From Methanosarcinaceae archaeon (GTDB lineage: Archaea; Halobacteriota; Methanosarcinia; Methanosarcinales; Methanosarcinaceae): 9,736 bases of DNA. The notes under the pieces are model-generated. The model was not told where the DNA came from and searched no databases. It saw nothing but the letters and a program-made list of their open reading frames with translations. The number at the start of each line of letters is the position of its first letter. Within the stretch, counting starts at the first letter, position 1. Below are positions 5,854 to 9,736 of this stretch, one piece after another. The stretch spans positions 1 to 9,736 of the forward strand of contig JAGAEB010000072.1 in NCBI GenBank assembly GCA_017613335.1. Direction: 5' to 3'. The position numbers were made by a program, and so were the translations under genes.

Positions 5854-6693
5854 ATGGATATTGATATAATTGAGTTATCAGACAGATCATCGAAGTTTAT
5901 TCTTTCAGGCGTCAATGCAGCTTTTGCAAACGGTATCCGCAGAGCCATGCTCGCAGATGTTCCGACGCTTGCGATCGAATATATTGATATCAATGATAAC
6001 ACATCCGTTCTCTACGATGAACAGTTAGGTCTCCGTCTGGCGATGATCCCGCTGAAAATGTCTCCGGACTACGTTCCGCAGTCAGAATGCAGCTGCGGCG
6101 GTGTCGGCTGTCCGGCATGCGAAGTGTCTCTCAGGCTGGATGAGACGGGTCCCGGAGAAGACGAAAGAGATGAAAACTCCGGCAGGCTTCTCAAAGGAAG
6201 GATGATCTATTCCGGTGATTTCAAATCATCAGATCCCGCTGTCCGTCCGGCAGATGACAAGATTCCGATCATCGAACTGAAGACGAACCAGAGGGTCATG
6301 CTCAGAGCCATTGCGCACGTCGGCTACGGCCGCGATCATGTGCGCTGGCAGGCCGGGATCGCCTGCGGTTACAAAAATATGCCGGTCATTACCGTCAACG
6401 ATTGTGACGTCTGCGGCCACTGTACGGCAGAATGTCCGAAAAACATCATCGAACTCGGTTCAACTTCCGTCCATGTGAACGAAGAAGACATGATCAGATG
6501 CTCCCTCTGCTGTCTGTGCGAAAGAGCATGCGGACATGATCCCAAAGGCATCGTCATTTCATCCGATCCGAACGTCTTTGTTTTCACGATGGAATCCGAC
6601 GGTTCCTATTCTGCAAAGGAACTCGTCCTGAAAGCGGCAGACGTGATCAGAGAACATGCTCAGGAATTCGGAAGGATCCTTGAAAGTATCTGA
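5854..6693 (+). CDS. rpoD: DNA-directed RNA polymerase subunit D with two [4Fe-4S] motifs
   Basis: 279 residues. The N-terminal dimerisation part (FANGIRRAMLADVPTLAIEYI, about 25-44; then LYDEQLGLRLAMIPL) is the alpha/Rpb3/D family signature. D pairs with subunit L to nucleate polymerase assembly. A cysteine cluster C79, C81, C86, C89 lies in the insert domain (ECSCGGVGCPACEVSL). Domain 3 holds two complete ferredoxin-type motifs: C184, C187, C190, C194 and C216, C219, C222, C226, with an extra C220. Two-cluster D subunits are known from Methanosarcina acetivorans; in Sulfolobus there is one. The clusters stabilise the fold and may make assembly oxygen-sensitive. The ATG at 5854 follows AAGGTG (5841-5846). 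Downstream come terminators, so the gene is not followed by L18e as is common in euryarchaea. Confidence 0.96.
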   Translation: MDIDIIELSDRSSKFILSGVNAAFANGIRRAMLADVPTLAIEYIDINDNTSVLYDEQLGLRLAMIPLKMSPDYVPQSECSCGGVGCPACEVSLRLDETGPGEDERDENSGRLLKGRMIYSGDFKSSDPAVRPADDKIPIIELKTNQRVMLRAIAHVGYGRDHVRWQAGIACGYKNMPVITVNDCDVCGHCTAECPKNIIELGSTSVHVNEEDMIRCSLCCLCERACGHDPKGIVISSDPNVFVFTMESDGSYSAKELVLKAADVIREHAQEFGRILESI

Positions 6694-6720
6694 CCCGTTC
6701 AGATTCAGAGATCACAGGAA

Positions 6721-6756
6721 GGGCAGGAGATCATTAAGATCTTCTGCCCTTTTTTT
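6721..6756 (+). terminator. Hairpin terminator after rpoD
   Basis: Twelve-base arms, 6721-6732 (GGGCAGGAGATC) and 6738-6749 (GATCTTCTGCCC), pair with a single G-U, around five bases, and are followed by seven Ts (6750-6756). It begins 28 bases after the rpoD stop. Confidence 0.85.
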
Positions 6757-6802
6757 ATTGATCAGGCATTTTTCCGGGAACCTGTTTTGTTGTATGCAAA
6801 TC

Positions 6803-6844
6803 AAAAAAAAAGGCAACGGATTCTCTGATCCGTTGCCTTTTTTT
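6803..6844. terminator. Bidirectional hairpin terminator between rpoD and aRF1
   Basis: A perfect 10-bp stem, GGCAACGGAT (6812-6821) and ATCCGTTGCC (6828-6837), is flanked by nine As on the left (6803-6811) and seven Ts on the right (6838-6844). Read from either strand it gives a stem followed by a U-run. It therefore suits both convergent transcripts, rpoD as a second terminator and aRF1 as the main one. Confidence 0.8.
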
Positions 6845-6848
6845 ATTC

Positions 6849-6960
6849 ACTGCGCTGCCCGTACTTTTTTACTGATACACTGCGCTGCCCGTACTTTTTT
6901 ACTGATACACTGCGCTGTGTCTTACTTTTTTTATTTTATACACGGCACTGTGTCTGCTTT
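6849..6960 (+). repeat. 30-bp tandem repeat carrying T-runs, 3 to 4 units
   Basis: Two identical 30-bp units (6849-6878 and 6879-6908) begin ACTGCGCTGCCCGTAC and carry T6 then ACTGATAC. A third, changed unit (6909-6941, 33 bp) keeps the ACTGCGCTG start, the T-run and the ATAC-like end. A partial fourth (ACGGCACTGTGTCTGC, from 6942) decays into unique sequence. Each unit holds one T-run, so the array adds three more U-tracts after rpoD. It lies in the convergent gap and is not coding. Confidence 0.85.
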
Positions 6961-6967
6961 CCGGACA

Positions 6968-7015
6968 GTGACGGCTGCTGCGACAGCTTCTGTGACGGCT
7001 GCTGTGTCGTCACAG
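6968..7015. repeat. 24-bp direct repeat and hairpin over the aRF1 stop codon
   Basis: GTGACGGCTGCTG occurs at 6968-6980 and again at 6992-7004, a 24-bp period. CTGTGACG (6990-6997) pairs perfectly with CGTCACAG (7008-7015), an 8-bp stem around ten bases. The second arm contains the aRF1 stop codon (7012-7010 on the minus strand), so in aRF1 mRNA the stop sits in the 5' arm of a hairpin. Confidence 0.6.
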
Positions 7016-8257
7016 TCCTGTGTTGTAACGCAGAATAGCGGCAATGCCGCCGAAGGCGTTCATGAGCTGCCCGCCTTCGTCGAAGTCTGTTGAAATGAAT
7101 GAGATGGCGGTGTTTGATTTGTCGGCCATTTCAGAGAGTTCGTCGACGAGGTCTTTGACTTCGATGTTGTCGAGCGCGGCGCCGCAGGACGGGCAGGGGC
7201 CCGTTTCCGGCGGATGTTCTCCGGGGCGCCAGGATCTTGTTTTCTGGATGTACTGACCGCAGACGGGACATGTGGCTGTCATGATCTCGGCGCGGAGGTC
7301 TTCGGAAAGGATGAGCCTGTCGACGGCGTTGATCTCCATGTTGGCGCGGATGCTCTTTTCGCCGTAGGCCGCGCGGCCGGAATCGGAGATCAGTTCAGCG
7401 AAGAAGGCTTTCATGACGTTTTTCTGTTCCATGAGCTCAAGGTCGGCGAGTTTGTCGGCCGCGGCATTGATGAGTTCGAGGAAACCGGATTCGTCTGTGT
7501 AGGACGTATCGAAAAGGCCGATGACTTTTGCCTGGATCTCATAGTGCAGGAATTCGCCGCCGTAGAATTCTTCTTTTGTCGGGGACGGGCCGCCGATGAG
7601 GACGCCTTTGAGGTCGTCGGAATCGACCGTCAGGAAGACCTTGCTTGCGGCATCGCCGATGCGCTTATAGAATTCGTGGATGGCGATGAGACGGAGCTGC
7701 TGGAAACGGTGGGCACTCTGACCGCCTTTTCTCTGTTTGCCCGGGACGTCGGATGTCAGAGAAGCGCGTTTCATGATCTTTTTACCGTTCAGGAGGCCGA
7801 CAGTCGCTTCACGGCGGTCCAGGACGAGGAGACCGAATGTTCCCTTTTCCTTGAGCATATATTCGAGCGGGTCGAGGAAGAAGGTGGAATCACAGTGGTA
7901 TTTGTATGTGATGATGGGTTCCGGCGGGTGGATCACATAGTTTTCCAGATCCGTTTTGTTGTTGCCGACGTCGACTGTTCCTGTAAAGTAGACGATGCCG
8001 TTTTCCGGAATGCGGTCGATGAATTTCAGGCGTGACATCAGGGATTCGATGCCGTTCTGGACGTTTGTTTTCGTCGTTTTTGATTTGACGTTGGCGACCT
8101 GTCCGTATTCATTGCGGAGGTCTGCCATCACATCGGAAATCTGTTTGTCATGCGGAATGTATAAGGAAATGAGTTCCGTGCCGTGCCCTTTTTTATCACG
8201 GAGAACTTCGAGCGTCTTCTTGAACTCATATTTGTCATGTGCAGTTGCTTCAGCCAT
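7010..8257 (-). CDS. prf1: Peptide chain release factor 1, archaeal (aRF1)
   Basis: 415 residues, the normal aRF1 length. The stop-codon-recognition domain carries NVKS (56-59) in place of the usual NIKS, and YHCDSTF (Y120, C122, F126) fits the YxCxxxF motif. The catalytic loop GKQRKGGQSAHRF places GGQ at 178-180, which enters the peptidyl transferase centre to release the chain. The C-terminal domain has a CPxCG...CPxCG zinc ribbon (C330, C333, C355, C358), as in many archaeal members. It decodes all three stops and works with aEF1A/ABCE1 rather than a bacterial RF3. The ATG at 8257 follows GAGG on the minus strand. The gene ends with TGA followed by C and converges on rpoD. A hairpin covers the stop. 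Confidence 0.97.
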   Translation of the reverse strand: MAEATAHDKYEFKKTLEVLRDKKGHGTELISLYIPHDKQISDVMADLRNEYGQVANVKSKTTKTNVQNGIESLMSRLKFIDRIPENGIVYFTGTVDVGNNKTDLENYVIHPPEPIITYKYHCDSTFFLDPLEYMLKEKGTFGLLVLDRREATVGLLNGKKIMKRASLTSDVPGKQRKGGQSAHRFQQLRLIAIHEFYKRIGDAASKVFLTVDSDDLKGVLIGGPSPTKEEFYGGEFLHYEIQAKVIGLFDTSYTDESGFLELINAAADKLADLELMEQKNVMKAFFAELISDSGRAAYGEKSIRANMEINAVDRLILSEDLRAEIMTATCPVCGQYIQKTRSWRPGEHPPETGPCPSCGAALDNIEVKDLVDELSEMADKSNTAISFISTDFDEGGQLMNAFGGIAAILRYNTGL

Positions 8258-8338
8258 AATATTTTCCCTCAGGAACCGGAACGATCTCCGGAAAAAAACG
8301 CGTGTTCTGCCTGTTCAGTCATTCTTCCGTTTGAGACG

Positions 8339-8369
8339 TTTCCGGATGAAACATTTTCCGGATGAAACA
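8339..8369. repeat. 16-bp direct repeat in the aRF1 leader
   Basis: TTTCCGGATGAAACA occurs at 8339-8353 and again at 8355-8369, a 16-bp period with a single T between. It lies between the aRF1 start (8257) and its candidate TATA box, so it is probably in the transcribed leader. Confidence 0.75.
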
Positions 8370-8432
8370 GGCCGCATCAATGATTGACACATAATGTCTG
8401 CGCAGATTATGATGCCTAATCCCTTTCATAGA

Positions 8433-8439
8433 ATATAAA
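8433..8439 (-). promoter_or_regulatory. Candidate TATA box for aRF1
   Basis: TTTATAT on the minus strand is the best TATA-like element upstream of aRF1. It would give a leader of about 150 nt carrying the 16-bp direct repeat. Confidence 0.4.
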
Positions 8440-8546
8440 GATAGAGACGCACAGCCGGAGAAATCCTGAAAAAAAGACGAACGGACAAATGAGCCTGACC
8501 GGGAAGGATATTCAGACCGGGCAGGCGGATATGATCTCAGAAAACA

Positions 8547-8554
8547 TTTATAAT
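8547..8554 (+). promoter_or_regulatory. Candidate TATA box for thiM
   Basis: TTTATAAT preceded by a purine-rich GAAAACA (a possible BRE). Initiation near 8575-8580 would leave a leader of about 155 nt before the ATG at 8735. Confidence 0.45.
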
Positions 8555-8602
8555 GAAAAATCGTGTTATATGGAGCCCGTCAGGCCGCAGGCAGGGAAAA
8601 CC

Positions 8603-8632
8603 GACCGCGGTCACAGGGATCACACATCCCTG
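8603..8632 (+). promoter_or_regulatory. Palindrome and stem-loop in the thiM leader
   Basis: A 10-bp palindrome GACCGCGGTC (8603-8612) is followed one base later by CAGGGAT (8614-8620) pairing with ATCCCTG (8626-8632) around five bases. Both lie in the presumed thiM leader. CTGAGA follows the stem, as in TPP riboswitches, but the rest of that aptamer is not seen. It may be an operator, an RNA hairpin, or neither. Confidence 0.4.
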
Positions 8633-8734
8633 AGAAGACGATCCCGAAAAAGAATCCGGAAAAAAGACCGGAATGACTTATTCGGAAATACCATATCTGC
8701 AGCAAACGACAGAAAAAAACACAGGAGGCAGAAA

Positions 8735-9589
8735 ATGCTTCAAATCAATACAGAAATGACGAAGAGAGCAGCAGAGCTCCGCAGTGAGATCATCAGGAAA
8801 CATCCCCTTGTCCACTGCATTACAAACCGTGTGACAATAACAGACTGCGCGAATGCCCTTCTGGCAGTCGGCGCCTCCCCTGTCATGTCCGAAGATCTCA
8901 GGGAAGTCGAAGAAATGGCCTCTCTCGGACAGGCCCTTGTCCTGAATATCGGAACGCTTTTCCCGGATCAGGTCGAAGCGATGATCCTGGCAGGAAAACA
9001 GGCAAAGAAAAAAGGCATTCCGGTCATTTTCGATCCGGTCGGCGCCGGCGCAACGAAACTCCGCAACGATGTTTCCGACAGGATCCTCCGCGAAGTCTCG
9101 CCGGACATCATCCGCGGCAACATGTCGGAGATCCGCGCCCTTTACGGCTTTGAGGGCTCGACGAAAGGCGTTGATGCGGATGTCGCCGATCTCATCACCA
9201 TGGAAAATGCGGAAAAGGCTGCCGTCATCGTCAGAGAACTGGCAGAGAGAACGCACGCCGTCGTGGCGGCGACAGGTGCCGTGGATATCATTTCAGACGG
9301 CAGAAAAACAGTCTTTGTCGCCAACGGTCATGAAATGCTCTGCATGATCACAGGATCGGGCTGCATGCTCACTGTTCTCACAGCCGGATTTGCCGGCGCC
9401 GCCCCGGACGATCTTCTCTCGGCGGTAACGGCCGCATTTGTCCTGATGGGCATTTCCGGAGAAACGGCATACGCAGAAACCAAAAAAGAAGGAAAAGGTG
9501 TCGGCACGTTCCACACTTTCCTCATTGACCGGCTGATGCTCACAGACAGCGCAGAAATCGCAGAAAAAGCAAAGATCTATACAGCATGA
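8735..9589 (+). CDS. thiM: Hydroxyethylthiazole kinase ThiM
   Basis: 284 residues, slightly longer than typical ThiM (about 265-272). It phosphorylates 4-methyl-5-(2-hydroxyethyl)thiazole with ATP, the salvage route to the thiazole half of thiamine diphosphate. Diagnostic stretches are PLVHCITNRVTITDCANALL (25-44), GASPVM (46-51), NIGTL (71-75), DPVGAGATKLR (100-110), IRGNMSEI (126-133), AATGAVDIISDG (178-189), and the ribokinase-like phosphate loop ITGSGCMLTVL (205-215) with the active-site cysteine C210. The ATG at 8735 is chosen because AGGAGG (8723-8728) precedes it and the conserved body starts soon after; the frame is open back to 8489 but that part looks non-coding. No other thi gene is visible next to it, so it may act as a lone salvage gene here, with thiD and thiE elsewhere. 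Confidence 0.96.
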   Translation: MLQINTEMTKRAAELRSEIIRKHPLVHCITNRVTITDCANALLAVGASPVMSEDLREVEEMASLGQALVLNIGTLFPDQVEAMILAGKQAKKKGIPVIFDPVGAGATKLRNDVSDRILREVSPDIIRGNMSEIRALYGFEGSTKGVDADVADLITMENAEKAAVIVRELAERTHAVVAATGAVDIISDGRKTVFVANGHEMLCMITGSGCMLTVLTAGFAGAAPDDLLSAVTAAFVLMGISGETAYAETKKEGKGVGTFHTFLIDRLMLTDSAEIAEKAKIYTA

Positions 9590-9600
9590 AAATTACGGAT

Positions 9601-9640
9601 CATAACTCAGGATTGTGAAGCATAACTCAGAATCCAGAAG
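9601..9640. repeat. 20-bp direct repeat after thiM
   Basis: CATAACTCAGGATTGTGAAG (9601-9620) is followed directly by CATAACTCAGAATCCAGAAG (9621-9640). The two units differ at four positions in the second half. They start 11 bases after the thiM stop, in its 3' UTR. Confidence 0.75.
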
Positions 9641-9644
9641 CAGG

Positions 9645-9736
9645 ATCCCGAAAACGGGATTTCGGAAACGGAATCTGAAAACAGATTCCGGGAAACGGAA
9701 TCTGAAAACAGATTCCGGGAAACGGAATCTGAAAAC
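9645..9736. repeat. 27-bp tandem hairpin repeat, continues past the right edge
   Basis: Units start at 9669, 9696 and 9723; the last is cut by the window edge. Each full unit is a perfect hairpin, CGGAATCTG and CAGATTCCG with an AAAA loop, followed by GGAAA. A preceding diverged unit (9645-9668) has a different but still perfect 6-bp stem, ATCCCG and CGGGAT, with the same AAAA loop and a similar spacer. There are no unique spacers between units. The full copy number is unknown. Confidence 0.85.

Larger units (their letters stand above)
8258..8734. other. Divergent spacer between aRF1 and thiM
   Basis: 477 bp with no supported gene. It contains a 16-bp direct repeat in the aRF1 leader (8339-8369), a minus-strand TATA candidate (8433-8439), a weak 18-bp-period repeat of GACCGGG (8497 and 8515), a plus-strand TATA candidate (8547-8554), a palindrome and hairpin in the thiM leader, and purine-rich CCGGAAAAA-type runs near 8646-8672. 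An open frame joins 8489 to thiM, but it spans the promoter and hairpin and has no protein-like features. Confidence 0.6.

Noticed and set aside
6656..7093. 145-codon plus-strand open frame downstream of rpoD
   Set aside because: It overlaps the rpoD end, passes through both terminators and the T-run repeats, and enters aRF1 antisense. Its repeated peptide is a by-product of the 30-bp DNA repeat.
7214..8035. 273-codon plus-strand open frame inside aRF1
   Set aside because: It is the reverse complement of a conserved gene, with no recognisable family or ribosome-binding site; long antisense frames arise from the codon bias of aRF1.
8603..8734. TPP riboswitch before thiM
   Set aside because: A hairpin followed by CTGAGA is present, but the second conserved arm of the aptamer (the TGAACCTGATC-like part) is missing and the arms do not close into a P1 stem.
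8489..8734. 82-codon N-terminal extension of ThiM
   Set aside because: The frame is open, but it crosses the TATA candidate and hairpin, has no ribosome-binding site, is composed of purine-rich repeats, and ThiM proteins start close to residue 1 of the 8735 start.
9645..9736. CRISPR array
   Set aside because: Units are directly adjacent and nearly identical over their whole 27 bp, with no variable spacers and no cas genes nearby. It is a tandem hairpin repeat.

Overview
The window is a piece of an archaeal, almost certainly methanogen, chromosome. The evidence is a set of archaeal-type information-processing genes (ribosomal proteins S13, S4 and S11, RNA polymerase subunit D, release factor aRF1), a cofG fragment for the F420 deazaflavin precursor, TATA-like promoter boxes, and a secreted protein ending in a PGF-type archaeosortase sorting signal. 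Subunit D carries two ferredoxin-like [4Fe-4S] motifs, as in Methanosarcina-type polymerases. Together these point to the Methanomicrobia in the broad sense (Methanomicrobiales or Methanosarcinales). The genus cannot be fixed from this sequence alone.

Layout, left to right. The 5' part of cofG is on the minus strand (331 to the edge). A 327-bp divergent spacer carries two TATA boxes, an inverted repeat and a six- to seven-copy 16-bp tandem repeat. It leads into a plus-strand gene (659-1858) for a surface-anchored, probably beta-helical protein. Its convergent neighbour is a minus-strand two-gene operon of overlapping genes (3675-2045): a small 2x[4Fe-4S] ferredoxin and a phytoene-desaturase-family FAD oxidoreductase. 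A 443-bp divergent spacer, with a 10-bp-period repeat, a TATA box and leader hairpins, precedes the plus-strand operon S13-S4-S11 (4119-5674). rpoD (5854-6693) follows after an unusually structured 179-bp spacer. Two strong hairpin/T-tract terminators and a 30-bp repeat array close that transcript. aRF1 lies convergently on the minus strand (8257-7010). A 477-bp divergent spacer leads to thiM (8735-9589), and the window ends inside an array of 27-bp hairpin repeats.

Functional themes: the central block is translation and transcription machinery (S13, S4, S11, RpoD, aRF1). The flanks are cofactor metabolism (cofG for F420, thiM for thiamine thiazole salvage), a redox pair of unknown substrate, and a cell-surface protein. 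No tRNA, rRNA, insertion sequence or CRISPR array was recognised.

The most unusual signal is in the spacers. Nearly every intergenic gap holds its own short tandem repeat of a different period (16, 10, 30, 24, 16, 20 and 27 bp), often hairpin-forming and placed in a presumed leader or 3' UTR. Other points for a second look are the acidic N-terminal extension on S13, the structured S11-rpoD gap with the usual L18e neighbour missing, the ferredoxin-FAD enzyme pair, and the hairpin over the aRF1 stop codon.
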